This document shows positions 1 to 9,165 of a stretch of DNA of 14,271 nt, piece after piece. The DNA is from Monoraphidium neglectum (Eukaryota > Chlorophyta > Chlorophyceae > Sphaeropleales > Selenastraceae), in the NCBI RefSeq assembly GCF_000611645.1, contig NW_014012571.1, positions 3,788 through 18,058 of the forward strand, read 5' to 3'. Each line of letters opens with the position of its first letter. The first letter of the stretch is position 1. The notes below the pieces were generated by a model. The model saw nothing but the letters and a program-made list of their open reading frames with translations. It was not told the origin of the DNA and did not search any database. The position numbers and the translations under genes were made by a program.

Positions 1-387
1 CCTGTGCAGGCGTGGTGCGGAGCGGCGGCGCCGGCGCCTGGGATCCTAACATGCTGCGGCGCGGCCTGGAGTGAAGCTCGGCAGGTGCGTGCTGCACACG
101 CATGCACGGCTTGCAGCAGGCACCCGCACCTGCAACGCGGCCAGGCACTGCCTCGCCTGCCCGCCTTCCCTCTCGCCGCCCTCCCGATTACTGTCTGAAT
201 TTCGCACCATCGGACAGCGGGACGCCGCCTCCCCTGCCCAGCACCCAGCCCCAGCCCCTCATTCCGCCGCGTCCCCTGCGCCGCCCCGTGCTGCCCCCCT
301 CCTGTCATATGAAGATACATGCCTGTGTTGGTAGTACAAACGCACATGCACTCGCTCTCTCACTGGCAATCGCACCCACACCCGCAG
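1..387 (+). other. Probable intron, possibly with an upstream exon remnant, of the orphan plus-strand gene
   Basis: This stretch lies before the last exon of the plus-strand gene. It ends in a pyrimidine/CA-rich run and a CAG acceptor at 385-387. A possible donor (CAG|GTGCGT, GT at 84-85) would make 1-83 the end of an earlier exon. However, the frame open through it would leave phase 2, while the exon at 388 is read in phase 0, so this pairing is not supported. No protein motif is recognisable. The part from about 320 to 387 shows weak similarity to about 4595-4660 in the second unit, so the duplication may begin near here. Confidence 0.35.
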
Positions 388-501
388 GCGGTCAATGTGT
401 GCTCAGCGCTGCAGTCGCGCGGCCTCAGCGCCGCAGACGCCGCGCGCGTGCTCGACTCTGGCCTGGCCCTGCGCCTGACGCTCTATGTTTCCGCCGATGA
501 C

Positions 502-534
<33 letters not shown>

Positions 535-879
535 GAGGCAACCGCGGACTCGAGCGCCGGAGCTGGCGCCACCGCCGCCGGCCGGCTCGCTGACTTTGCG
601 TTCGGCCTGCAGCTCGACGATGGTCGCTGCGAGCGCTTCTCATTTGAGAGCCACGTGCGCAGCCCGTCCTCTTATTTCTTCTACAGTGGCCGCCGACGGG
701 CCCCGGAGGGCGCCGGCTGGCTGCGGGCCGAGCATCTGGTCGTCAAGTGCCCGCGCGGCTTCCGGCGCGCGTCTGTGCTGCTGCGCGCGCGCGGTGCGGC
801 GGGCGGGGCCGCGGGCGCGGCGCCGGCTGTGAGGTTTGGGTCGGTGGAGCTATATTTTGTGCCGGCCTACGAGCCCTGA
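388..879 (+). CDS. Terminal exon of an unrecognised protein with a polyserine tract (3' partial gene)
   Basis: I do not recognise this family. The exon encodes 163 residues and a TGA stop at 877-879, and begins after a CAG acceptor at 385-387. Visible parts, in order: a helical-looking start (ALQSRGLSAADAARVLDSG), a hydrophobic strand (LRLTLYVSA), nine serines from an AGC repeat, and an Ala/Thr/Ser-rich linker. A compact region follows that includes FGLQLDDGRCERFSFESH, VRSPSSYFFYSG and FRRASVLLRARG, ending VRFGSVELYFVPAYEP. Alternating hydrophobic residues suggest beta structure, but this is only an impression. The compact region is well preserved in the second copy at about 4860-5080, which argues that the reading frame was real. 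The gene converges on the F-box-like LRR gene, whose stop is about 830 nt away. The amino-terminal part lies before the window or in unresolved upstream exons. An extension of this open frame to 319 reads through the presumed intron and is less likely. Confidence 0.6.
508..534 (+). repeat. (AGC)9 trinucleotide repeat encoding Ser9
   Basis: Nine uninterrupted AGC codons follow an AAC codon inside the plus-strand exon. The paralogous site in unit 2 has 13 AGC preceded by 6 GGC, so the tract has changed length in multiples of three between copies. Confidence 0.95.
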
Positions 880-1709
880 GGTTGCGACACTTTACTTTGG
901 GTGAGGGGGTTGAAGGCTGTGACGGGCAATTCTGATTCTGACCTATGACTTGTGTTGGAGTGGCTGCCATGCTCACTTGAAAAGGATTGTGTGTGCGGCA
1001 CAAGAGGGGTGCCCGACACCCGGACGGCGTCGTTCTGGCAACTTGCCCGCTGCCGCCCACCACCCCTCACTGTCACTCGTACTTGTGGGGCCGCTGCCCA
1101 CTGTTCTGCGCTCGTGCGCGCCCCCCTTCCATGGCCATGGTGTACTCAGGGGTGGGCCCGTTGTTCTTATATTTGGGGGGGGGCACCTCTGTTGGGCTGG
1201 CAAACCAATGAAGCGCTCACAACGAGCGCTTGGTGGCATGTGCCTCACCATGCTGCCTTTGCGAGCAGTAAACAGCTGGGCCGTCTGTACAGAACACAGT
1301 GCCACCTTCTCGTCTGTACTATGAGTTTACTGCGCTCAAACCCTACATGCGTCCGGATGCGCTGCTCGACGCATGGCGCCTGCGTGTGCTTTAGGGTGAT
1401 AGGCGTCTTGCTTGCCGCAGGCCCATGCGCCTGCCAGTGAACGCCGCACCCAGCGCGCATGCACGCGGGTTTGGCCCCTTTCCTGGGGTCTGCTGAAACC
1501 GGGAAAACAACATCGATGCACCAACCTAAGCAACAGCATTCCATCAACTGGTCTGCAATGTGCAGGGTTTTGGCCGCATTTATTGGGCCCTGCTGCAATG
1601 ACAGCGGGCGTTGCCCCGTCAACCGCATGGGTTGCGGGGACAAGCCGCTGCAACAACACTGACCGCTGCCCATCGCCCGCCTCCTTCTGTATCATCACAT
1701 CGCTCATTG
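880..1709. other. Convergent intergenic block, shared with unit 2
   Basis: No credible coding region is seen. This interval separates the stop of the plus-strand orphan exon from the stop of the minus-strand LRR gene, so it should hold both 3' untranslated regions. It aligns by eye along much of its length with 5155-5952, including a stretch around 1100-1280 and another around 1480-1600. I did not find a TGTAA polyadenylation signal in the expected orientation for either gene. It contains a G run at about 1175-1183 and a small stem-loop at 1479-1506. Confidence 0.6.
1479..1506. other. Conserved short stem-loop in the convergent intergenic block
   Basis: TTTCCTGG (1479-1486) can pair with CCGGGAAA (1499-1506) over 8 bp with one T.G wobble and a 12-nt loop. 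The equivalent site in unit 2 (5728-5755) has CCAGGAAA as the second arm, which turns the wobble into T-A. That copy also gains one A.C mismatch near the loop. The function is unknown; it would lie in the 3' region of either converging transcript. Confidence 0.3.
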
Positions 1710-2415
1710 TTACGGCCTGCCGCCCCTTGGCATGCAGTCCCAGCAGCAGCATGCCTCCGGCTCCTTGGTGGCGAGCCACCCATCGGCAGACTTGTAACGC
1801 CACCAGGTGGTGAGCTTCAGGTTTGGCAGCCGCGTGAGCGGCGCGATGGTGGCACACCTCTGAATCTTGGGTATGCAATGCAGCTCCAACTCAGGGATCC
1901 CCCTGAGGGCGTCCGCGGACCGCTCAGACATTGCGACCTCTGGCCAGCAGCTGTGCGACAAGACGAGGCGCAGCACCCGCAGGCGCGGCAGGGCCCCGAT
2001 CGCCTTGAACAGCGGCTCTCCCGGCAGATGGTAAGTCACCTGCACCTGCAGCTCCCGCAGCTGCCGCAGCGAGCGCACTGCTCGTGCCCAGGCATCGAAA
2101 GAGGTGCAGTGGGCCGTGAACGCGGTGAGGCTGGTTAGGCCTGTCAACGCTGATAGGGCTTCGATTGCGTTTGGTTCCCTCCACGAGCCCCTCTGATGGC
2201 TGGAGGGCACGTACATGGCCAGGCGCTCCAGCTGGGTGAGCGTGGCCAGGGCCGGCAGCACGTCCGCTTTCGCGAAGTCTGCGGCGCGGCGGGGGTGCGG
2301 GGGTTGGATGCTGCGGCAACCAAGCACGCGCACGCTTGCTGGTTGGTCGTGGTGATGCCCCAAACCCAGCATGATACATGAGCTCGAACGTGCAGAGACA
2401 CCCACAAAACACAAC

Positions 2416-2469
<54 letters not shown>

Positions 2470-3171
2470 GTGCACATGCACACACATACACACCACACCA
2501 CCCCCTGCCTTGAGCCCACCCATACGTCTGCCATCCCATGACTCACCGTTCAGCATCACGTCGAGGCTCCGCAGCTGGGACAGGCCAGACAGGCGGCGCA
2601 GCTGCTGCGCCGGATACGGCACGGCAAGGCGGGTGTCAAAGGGGGCTGTGTTATCGGGGACCTGCACGCTGCCAGACCCGTCTACCAGCTGCGCCGCTTG
2701 CTCGCGCGGGCAGGTTCCGTACAGCTTCAGCACCACCAGCTGGCGCAGGCCGCCGGCCAGCACCCGTAGGTCTGCCCTCTGGTGGTTGCAGTCGCTCAGG
2801 TCCAGGCTGGTGAGGCCCGTCAGCCGCGCGAGCGGCGCGACGCTGATCGACCATTCCACCGTCGTCGACAGCTGCAGCCGCCGCAGGTTGCACAGCGGCC
2901 GCAGCAGCGCCGCCACGGCGCGGACGCGCCGGTCCCAGGTCGGTGCGCAACAGGGAGCCGCGGCTGCCACGGGTGATATGACGTCCTCCAGTGGGCCATC
3001 ATCTTCAGTGCTGCATGCCAGGACCGCCGGCTTGGGCGCGCAGGGGAGCCTGCTCAGCGTGAGGCGCGCGGCGCGGATCTGGGGCGCCAGCAGGTCCCGC
3101 CACGCCCGGCAGACGGGCAGGGCCGCCCAAAGCCCGGCGGGGCCCAGGTGGGGCTCGAGGGCGTCGAGGAT
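1710..3171 (-). CDS. F-box-like leucine-rich-repeat protein, copy 1 (5' partial; two exons seen)
   Basis: The likely role is a substrate-recognition adaptor of an SCF-type ubiquitin ligase. This is inferred from the domain order; the F-box is divergent. Exons are 2547-3171 and 1710-2278, with a 268-nt GT-AG intron. Donor GTGAGT pairs with 2541-2546 and the phase-1 junction reads through as LN|D. The exon opens after a CCCCCCAG acceptor directly at ILDALEPHLGPAGLWAAL, then VCRAWRDLL, which resembles an F-box core (residues 1-35 of the visible 397). An acidic linker (EDDGPLEDV, 57-64) follows, then LRRs from about residue 94. Examples are LCNLRRLQL, LTGLTSLDLSDC, LRQLVVLKL, LSQLRSLDV, LTQLERLAM, LTGLTSLTAF and LRQLRELQV. 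The tail is Cys-rich (CCCWDCMPRGGRP, TAA stop). Just upstream the frame has a stop, so an earlier exon must supply the start. Frames in both exons are intact and match copy 2, so this copy is probably functional. Confidence 0.8.
2436..2493. repeat. Alternating purine-pyrimidine tract with (CG)8 core, inside the LRR copy 1 intron
   Basis: Purines and pyrimidines alternate strictly for 58 nt: CA repeats, then (CG)8 at 2455-2470, then mixed TG/CA steps. A further CA run at 2414-2434 adjoins it. Alternating CG/CA DNA is the classic Z-DNA-forming type (established knowledge). It lies wholly within the phase-1 intron of the LRR gene (2279-2546). The corresponding introns of copies 2 and 3 hold related tracts of different length. 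Confidence 0.95.
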
Positions 3172-4600
3172 CTGGGGGGAAGATGCGGCAGCACAAGAGC
3201 ATTGTTGGACGTATCATCTCCCAACAGACGCGTGGCAGGCAATGATCTAGCCTTCACAGGTAAGTTGGGTGAACGGGGAGGCCCCACCAAGGATGTTCAT
3301 GAGTCTGCAGCGCAGGCGCGGCAAGGCGTTGCCGAGAAAGACAGGTGCGGCGGGCGCCATTCGCATCGGCCTGCCCAGCAACCTGCATCACCATGCTCCA
3401 GGCGCCGCGCAGGACGCCAGCGTGCATGCGCACCTCGCATGTAAGCAGGGTGGCGGCGGCGGCGGGCAGCGCTGCGCCCGCGCGGCTTCCGCTCGGCCGC
3501 GGGTGCCGCGCGCCTGGTCGTGCTGTTACAATGGCCTCGCAGGGATCGGGCTTGAACCTGGCCCCTGATCGTGTAGTTGACGCCGCTACATCCCTGCCGG
3601 CACAGGCCAAGAGCGGGCGAGGCGCGGGCGACAGGTTTGGCACACAGGCTTTGGAACGTCCATGCGAAGCAGATCGCTGCGCTGCCAGCATTTAGGCTGC
3701 GGTCGTGTCCAACGCGCCGGACGCACCCGGCCGGTGAGCGCCGCGTCCTCATGGTAAGAACGCGAAGAGGCCTTTGCGAAACTTTTGAATTGCGCAGCTG
3801 ATCAGTGGCGGGCTGGCGAACAAGATGTGCTCCAGGTTATTATATTGACTCCAAGTACCGTGCATTTCTTGTTGTGGGGTCGCTCATGGTACCGCATCAG
3901 GTCGCACACCCTACCGTTGGCGCCAGGTTGGCGCAGGTGGCGGCGGCGAGCAGGCGGTGAGGCACCTTGTCAAACGAGCGGATGGTGATGCGCCAGATCT
4001 TGTCAACGTTGCAGCCAAGCCAGACAGGCATGAACCTGGACGCCACAACTTGCTGCGCTGCATGCCACCGTTGTCACCGGACGTTTCTGTGTGTGCACGT
4101 GGCGCCGACTTGACTTTGATTGACCTGGTACCTGCAACACCGCCTGCACCGTGCTGTCACTGATGGACACATGTGTACACACTGCCGAAAAGGTGTGACC
4201 CCATTGCATTGCACAAGCAGTGAAGCGATGGCGGCCAATTTGGGAGCGGTCGCTCAAAGCACACCGACGCCTGCTTGTGCCTGCTGCATCCTGCAGGATG
4301 CAAGCCTCTTTCAGCTGACATAGACTTGCGGCAGGTGGTAGCTCCAGCTTCAGGACAGCGGCTACAGCATATGGTGTGTCCGAGGCTACCAAAGCAGTTC
4401 TGAATCTTTTGTTTGTATATACTGTAGGAAATATTCAGCAAGTTTGGGAAGCTCCATCCGCCGCGAGACGTAGCGCTGCCTTGCTTGCCCGCACACCCCC
4501 AGGACAGCTGGACCTTGTCCTTGGGCTGTGCGTCAGTGCCTCACGCGGCTTTCCCTCCCAGTTTTCTGGACACCGAATGACACTTGCCCTCTTCACAGTT
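3172..4600. other. 5' flank of LRR copy 1; conserved among units, with a candidate first exon
   Basis: No gene can be called with confidence here. On the minus strand an ATG at 3364-3366, with a second in-frame ATG at 3358-3360, opens MRMAPAAPV. It is positionally conserved with ATGs at 7574-7576 and 11066-11068, which open MATAPAAQ and MQVAPDA. That makes it the best candidate start of the LRR gene, but no donor joins all three copies in phase 0 to the F-box exon. A block at 3548-3575 is identical to 7775-7802 and nearly so at 11261. From about 3780 to 4150 the sequence aligns patchily with 8020-8340. From 4150 to 4600 I see only weak similarity and no coding signal. Confidence 0.5.
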
Positions 4601-4660
4601 CAAACGCACACTCACCAGCTCAATCACTCACTTACGACCGCAACCTCTCGGCAGCAGGAA

Positions 4661-4758
4661 CTGCAGTCGCGCGGCCTCAGTGCCGCGGATGCATGCTCGA
4701 CTCCGGCATGACCCTGCGCCTGACGCTCTCTGTTTCCGCCAACGGCGGCGGCGGCGGC

Positions 4759-4801
<43 letters not shown>

Positions 4802-5154
4802 CCGGCGGCGGCGAGGCAGCCGCGGACTCGAGTGTCGGAGCTGGCGCCACAGCTGCCAGCCGGCTTGCCGACTTTAACTTTGGCCTGCAGCGCGACGATG
4901 GCCGCTGCAAGCGCTTTTCATTCAAGAGCCACGTGCGCAGCCCGTCCTCTTACTTCTTCTACTGCGGCCGCCGCCGCGCCCCGGAGGGCGCCGGCTGGCT
5001 GCGGACCGAGCACGAGGTCGCCGCGTGCCCGCAGGGCTTCCGGCGCGCGTCTGTGCTGCTGCGTGCGCGCGGCGCTGCCGGCGGCGGCGCGGGCTGTGAG
5101 GTTTGGGTCGGTAGAGGTGTGTTTTGTGCCGGCCTATGAGCCTTGTGGTTGAGA
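4661..5154 (+). pseudogene. Second copy of the orphan plus-strand terminal exon, frame-disrupted
   Basis: This is clearly paralogous to the exon at 388-879: ADFNFGLQRDDGRCKRFSF, VRSPSSYFFYCG, APEGAGWLRTEHEV and FRRASVLLRARG are preserved. Compared with copy 1, a 7-nt deletion near 4692 shifts the frame after GLSAADA. The original frame then stops at 4709-4711. A second net 11-nt loss near 5085-5095 returns the reading to the original frame for VRFGSVEVCFVPAYEP, so together the two losses are a multiple of three. The old stop codon is changed from TGA to TGT, and the restored frame ends 6 nt later at TGA (5150-5152). The segment between the indels is still one long open frame. It could be read only from an altered splice acceptor and would lose the normal C-terminus. 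It is called a pseudogene, with a rearranged expressed form as the alternative. The copy 1 acceptor is not clearly preserved. Confidence 0.7.
4744..4800 (+). repeat. (GGC)6(AGC)13 trinucleotide repeat
   Basis: Six GGC followed by thirteen AGC, uninterrupted, read in the middle open frame as Gly6-Ser13. It is expanded relative to the (AGC)9 of copy 1, which lacks the GGC block. Confidence 0.95.
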
Positions 5155-5952
5155 CACTTCACTTGAGTACAGTAGAGGGGGTTTAAGGCCGTGAGGGGCA
5201 ATTTAGATTCTAACCTTCGACTTGCGTGGGAGTGGCTGCCACTCTAGCTGACAAGAAAAGTGCGTGCGGCACTCGAAGTTTGCCTGACACCCGCACGGCG
5301 TTGTTCTGGCAAGGTGCCTGCAGCGCCCACCACCCCTCACTGTCACTCGTACTTGGGGCCGCTGCCCACTGTTCTGCGCTCCTGCGCGCCCCCTTCCATG
5401 GGTGTACTTAGGGACGGCCCCATTGTTTGCATGTTTTTGGGGGAGGCACCTCTGTTGGGCTGGCAAACCATGGAAGCGCTTGGTGGCATGTGCCTCACAA
5501 TCGATGCTGCCTTTGCGAGCATCGCCGGGCCAGGCCATCTGTACAGCAATGCCGCCGCGCCACCTTCTGGTCTGTACAATGATTTTACCGCGCCTCAATG
5601 CTACGTGCGTCCCGATGCACTGCTTGACGCATAGCGCCTGCGTGTGCTGCAGGGTGATAGGCGTTGTGCCGCAGGCTCACGAGCCTGCCCGCCGCGCCCA
5701 GCGCGCATGCACGCTGGGTTGGCCACCTTTCCTAGGGTCCGCTGAAACCAGGAAAACAACATGCACAATGCCAAGCAACAGCAATTAATCAACCGCTCTG
5801 CAATGTGCAGGGCGTCGGCCGCATTTATTGGGCCCTGCTGCAATGAAAGCGAACGTCGCCCTGTCAACCGCGTGGGTTTCGGCCAACAAGCCGCTGCAAC
5901 CAGACTTGTTCCTGCCCATCGCCCGCCTCCTTCTGTATCAACGCATCCTTTG
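5155..5952. other. Convergent intergenic block of unit 2
   Basis: No gene is seen. The interval lies between the disrupted plus-strand exon and the stop of LRR copy 2, and aligns with 880-1709 over much of its length. It retains the stem-loop site (5728-5755), and several short open frames here are chance products of GC-rich sequence. Confidence 0.6.
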
Positions 5953-7393
5953 TCATATTGGCGGCTCGCCGCCCCTTGGCATGCAGTCCCAGCAGCAGCA
6001 TGGCCCCGGCCCCGCGGTGGACAGCCACCTGCGGGCTGGATCGTGAGTCCACCAGGTCATGAGCTTCAAATTTGGCAGCCGCATGAGCGCCGCGATGTGG
6101 GCGCACCTCTGAATCTTGGGAATGAAATGCAGCTCGAAATGAGGGACCCCCCTGAGGGCGTCCGCAGATTGCTCGGAGACGGCGAGCTCTGGCCAGCAAC
6201 AGTGCCAGAGGACGAGGCGCAGCGTCCGCAGGAGCGGCAGGCCCCCGATTGCCTCAAATAGCGGCTCCCCAGGCAGATGTAAACTCAGCTGCACATGCAG
6301 CTCCCGCAGCTGCCGCAGCGAGCGCACGACGCGCGCCCAGGCATCAAAAGTGCTGCTGAGGTCCACAAACGCGGTGAGGCTGGTTAGGCCCGTCAGCGCT
6401 GACAGGGCGCCAATCGCGTTGGGCTCTCGCCACGAGCCGCTTTGGTGGCCACCGCACACGTACATGGCCAGGCGCTCCAGCTGTGTAAGCGTGGCCAGGG
6501 CCGGCAGTGTGTCCGCTCTGGCGTGGTCTGCAGCGCGCCCGGGGTGCAGAGATTGGGCGCCGCGACAATCAAGCAAGCGTAAGTCGCTGGTGGGTTATGC
6601 CGACCGCTGGCAGGCCCAGCGCAGCTGCAGCCTGGTACATGAGCTCACTCACGCATACACACACACACACGTAGATACGCGCTAAGATACACAAATACAT
6701 AATGCAAACATCTCAATATCCCCTGCCTCGAGCGCGCCCTTTGCACCTGCGCGTGCCCACCCATGACTCACCGTTCAGCATCACATCGAGGCTCCGCAGC
6801 TGGGAGAGGCCAGACAGGCGGCGCAGCTGCTGAGCCGGGTACGGCACGGCGGCGCACATGTCGAAGCGAGCTGTGCAATCGGGGACGCGCACGCTGCCAG
6901 ACCCGTCTGCGAATTGCACCGTTCGCTCGCGCACGCAGCAGGTTCCGTACAGCTTCAGCACCGCCAGCTGGCGCAGGGCGCTGGCCAGCAACCCCAGGTC
7001 TGCCCTCTGGTGGTTGCAGTTACTCAGGTCGAGGCTGGTGAGGGCCGTCAGCCACGCGAGCGGCGCGACGCTGACCGTTTCCCCGAGCGTCGCCGACAGC
7101 TGCAGCCGCCGCAGGTTGCACAGCGGCCGCAGCAGTGCTGCGACGGCACGGACGCGGCGGTCCCAGATCGCTTCGCGCTGCGGCCCCGCGGCTGCCGCCG
7201 CGACGTCCTCAAGTGGGCCGTCGTCGTCACTGCCGCACGCCAGAGCCACCGGCTTGGGCACTCGGGGGGCGCCTTCCAGCGTGAGGCGCGCGGCGCGGAT
7301 CTGGGGCCGCAGCAGCTCACGCCACGCCCGGCACACGTGCAGGGCCGCCCACACCCCGGCGGGGCCCAGGTGGGGCGCGAGGGCGTCGAGGAT
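5953..7393 (-). CDS. F-box-like leucine-rich-repeat protein, copy 2 (5' partial; two exons seen)
   Basis: Exons are 6772-7393 and 5953-6527, with a 244-nt GT-AG intron (donor GTGAGT pairing with 6766-6771, acceptor GCTGCAG). The visible protein is 398 residues and both frames are open. F-box-like start: ILDALAPHLGPAGVWAAL, then VCRAWRELLRPQI. Linker: DDDGPLEDV. LRRs include LCNLRRLQL, LTALTSLDLSNC, LRQLAVLKL, LTQLERLAMYV, LTGLTSLTAF, LRQLRELHVQL and LPLLRTLRLVL. The tail is CCCWDCMPRGGEPPI. The acceptor CCCCCCAG abuts the first codon and the frame above it has a stop, so a start exon is missing. The minus-strand ATG at 7574-7576 (MATAPAAQ) is the candidate, and CAA|GTACTC after codon 16 would join in phase 0, but copies 1 and 3 do not share that donor. 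Role as for copy 1: inferred ubiquitin-ligase adaptor, cytosolic or nuclear. This copy looks the most normal of the set. Confidence 0.8.
6650..6673. repeat. Short CA-rich alternating tract in the LRR copy 2 intron
   Basis: Purines and pyrimidines alternate for 24 nt, mostly CA. It occupies the same intron as the longer tracts at 2436-2493 and 10089-10167 and lacks the CG core. It may be the contracted state or one closer to the ancestor. Confidence 0.85.
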
Positions 7394-8680
7394 CTGGGGG
7401 GAGGATGTGGCAGTGCAAGAGCATAGTTGGACTCAGCATCCCCCAACAGGCGCGTGGCAGGCGTCGATCTAGCCCCTACAGGTGAAATTAGGTGGACGGG
7501 GAGGGCCCATCAGGTAGTTCGTGAGTACTTGTTCTGGTGCTTTTGCTGAGGATTGCGCAGCGGGCGCCGTTGCCATTGGCCTCCCCAGCAACCTGCAATA
7601 CTGTGACCATGCTCCAGGCGCGTGCAGGGTGCCAGCCCGCATGCGCACCTCGCGTGTAAGCAGGGCAGCGGCGGCGGCGGGCGGCGCGGCACCCCTTGGG
7701 TGCGCCGCGCGGCTTCTGCGCGGCCGCGAGTCTCGGGCCCCTGTTTGTGCTGGCACGGTGGCCTCGCAGGCATTGGGCTTGAACCTGGCCCCTGATCGTG
7801 TACAAGACACGGCAAGGTCCCTGCCGGCATAGACCAAGAGCGGGCGAGGCGCGCGCGACAGGCTCAGTGCAGAGTGAGGTTTCGGAAAGTCTACGCGATG
7901 CAGATTGCTGCGCTGTGGAAGCCAGGATACGTTTGTGTCCAATTCAGTGAGCTCACCCGGCCAAGGAGGCCCGCGTCCTCATGTTGGGAGCGCGAGGAGG
8001 CCTTTGCAAAACGTTTGAACTGCGGACGTGATCTGTGGCTGGCTGCTGCATAAACTACCGGTACATTTGATGACAGGTTTCTCATTGTGGGCTCGCACAC
8101 CGTACCGGTACCGAAGTTGGCGCAGGTGGCAAACCTGCCGCGCCCGAGGCCCCGAGCAGATGGTGCGCCAGATCCCAGTGGCTAGATCACGCCAACCAGC
8201 CATACCAAACCAGCATGAATCAGGACGCTTTAACCTGCTGGATTGCATGCCATGTCACCTTTCATAACAGGGTGTTTCCATGTTCAGTGCCGCCCTGACT
8301 CCGATTGACTTGCAACACCGCTTGCACCCTGGCTGCAAATGCCCGCACTTGAATCATGTGCGTGTGATGGGCGCAATCTCGCCACGTTTTCAGGGCAAGC
8401 TGGGCGGTTGCTGCAACCACCGGCCTGAAGTTGGACTATCGGCCAGGGCTGTTTCTTGCACAGCACTCCGCACTGGCTGAGCATGTGCGCCTGTGGAGAG
8501 CAGTTGGAGCTGGGTAGGCAGGGGCGTCACGAACCCTGCCAGGTACACTGGTCACGTCTCCGCGCTCTTACGCACCAAAACCCCACCTTTGCACTCGCTC
8601 ATGTCATATAAAGCATGAATCTCAACCTGCTGCGTTGTTGAGTTCCTCATACAATTTCAAGCCTCCATTCAGTGTACAGG
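7394..8680. other. 5' flank of LRR copy 2; conserved, no secure gene
   Basis: This matches the copy 1 flank, with the candidate start ATG at 7574-7576 (minus) and the conserved block at 7775-7802. A minus-strand open frame (7469-7942) runs through both. Its counterparts in copies 1 and 3 are also partly open and read ARFKP with similar following residues, so part may be exonic. From about 8020 onward there is only patchy similarity to units 1 and 3. A CATATAAAG element lies at about 8605 on the plus strand, with no gene to attach it to. Confidence 0.45.
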
Positions 8681-8685
8681 CAGCT

Positions 8686-8889
8686 ATGCAGCAGGGAACC
8701 CCCCATCCACTTCGAATGTGTTTGAGCGCTTTGCTGCTTGTCGCACACTTGGCACTCGAAGCCCCCTGTGACACGGTGACAGTTGACTACGAATCCAAGG
8801 TGACGCCAGGACTGGATTGCATGGATTACGGAACGGGCTGCAATTCCACCGGCCGCTGCCCACTGCCCGCCTCTTGCCAAGTGCTGTAA
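8686..8889 (+). other. Small open frame with a hydrophobic N-terminal segment (doubtful gene)
   Basis: Starting at ATG 8686-8688, 67 residues can be read. They include a hydrophobic stretch (CLSALLLVAHLALEAPC) that looks like a signal peptide, then a short Cys-containing tail (LDCMDYGTGCNSTGRC). Against it being a gene: from about 8810 it overlaps sequence resembling the non-coding region downstream of the LRR stop in unit 1 (about 1610-1710). It is also short, and no paralogous frame is open there. Confidence 0.12.
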
Positions 8890-8919
8890 CAACACATGCT
8901 CATCGTGACGGCTCGCCGG

Positions 8920-9125
8920 CCTTCTGCATGCAGTCTCAGCAGCAGCATGGCCCCGCCCCCGTGGTGGGGAGCCACCTAAACGACCTGCAACCCCACCTGG
9001 TGGTGAGCTTCTTACTTTGGCAGCTGTATGTGTGAGCGCCGCGATGGTGACGCACGTCTGAACCTTGGGCATGCAATGCACGCAATGCAAGATCAGGGAT
9101 GCCCCCTGAGGCCGTCCGAGGACAA
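8920..9125 (-). pseudogene. Relic of a fourth LRR copy (3' end only)
   Basis: On the minus strand this matches the last part of the LRR gene. LHCVHCMPKVQTCVTIAALTH corresponds to LHCIPKIQRCATIAPLTRL of copy 1. It ends in the CAGCAGCAGCATG string that encodes the Cys-rich tail elsewhere. Small indels break the frame, and similarity stops abruptly near 9122-9150. The next LRR copy ends only about 200 nt further on, so two 3' ends lie side by side. This is expected from an unequal exchange or an interrupted duplication. Confidence 0.7.
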
Positions 9126-9165
9126 AATCAACTGCGAAGTTGCACACAGCCAATCATCACTTTCA

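Larger units (their letters stand above)
340..4600. repeat. Segmental duplication unit 1 (approximate ends)
   Basis: Unit 1 carries the plus-strand orphan exon, a convergent intergenic block, the minus-strand F-box-like LRR gene and about 1.3 kb of flank beyond that gene's 5' side. Matching landmarks in unit 2 sit at a nearly constant offset. CTGCAGTCGCGC is at 409 and 4661 (4252), the LRR stops are at 1710 and 5953 (4243), and the LRR exon acceptors are at 3171 and 7393 (4222). A 28-nt identical block lies at 3548 and 7775 (4227). Outer boundaries are estimated by eye. Confidence 0.8.
4600..8660. repeat. Segmental duplication unit 2 (approximate ends)
   Basis: Unit 2 repeats the full order of unit 1: disrupted orphan exon, convergent spacer, intact LRR gene, 5' flank. 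Its far flank around 8440-8640 also aligns with unit 3 around 12105-12270, sharing a GCCAGGGCTGTT block, then GCATGTGCGCCTG and AGCTGGGTAGGCAG. So units 2 and 3 share a longer flank than is obvious for unit 1. Ends are judged by eye. Confidence 0.75.

Noticed and set aside
425..643. Minus-strand frame with a polycysteine run, and the plus-strand polyalanine frame
   Set aside because: Both are out-of-frame readings of the AGC repeat in the orphan exon.
2144..2539. Minus-strand frames with Val-Cys and Arg-Ala runs
   Set aside because: These are translations of the CA/CG microsatellite inside the LRR intron.
2378..3250. Long plus-strand open frame (290 codons) opposite LRR copy 1
   Set aside because: It runs antisense to a well-supported, spliced LRR gene and starts in a CA/CG microsatellite (Thr-His runs). 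The composition is that of a GC-rich shadow frame.
3257..3265. Perfect plus-strand donor CAG|GTAAGT
   Set aside because: No plus-strand coding exon precedes it, and the equivalent sites in units 2 and 3 read GTGAAA and GTAGAA.
3540..3600. tRNA-like B-box (GGTTCAAGCCC on the minus strand), repeated at about 7767-7790 and 11255-11275
   Set aside because: The flanking bases do not form a 5-bp T-stem, and no acceptor stem, anticodon arm or A-box could be fitted.
8600..8615. TATA-like element CATATAAAG on the plus strand
   Set aside because: No supported gene lies downstream at a suitable distance; the only frame there is a doubtful 67-residue one.
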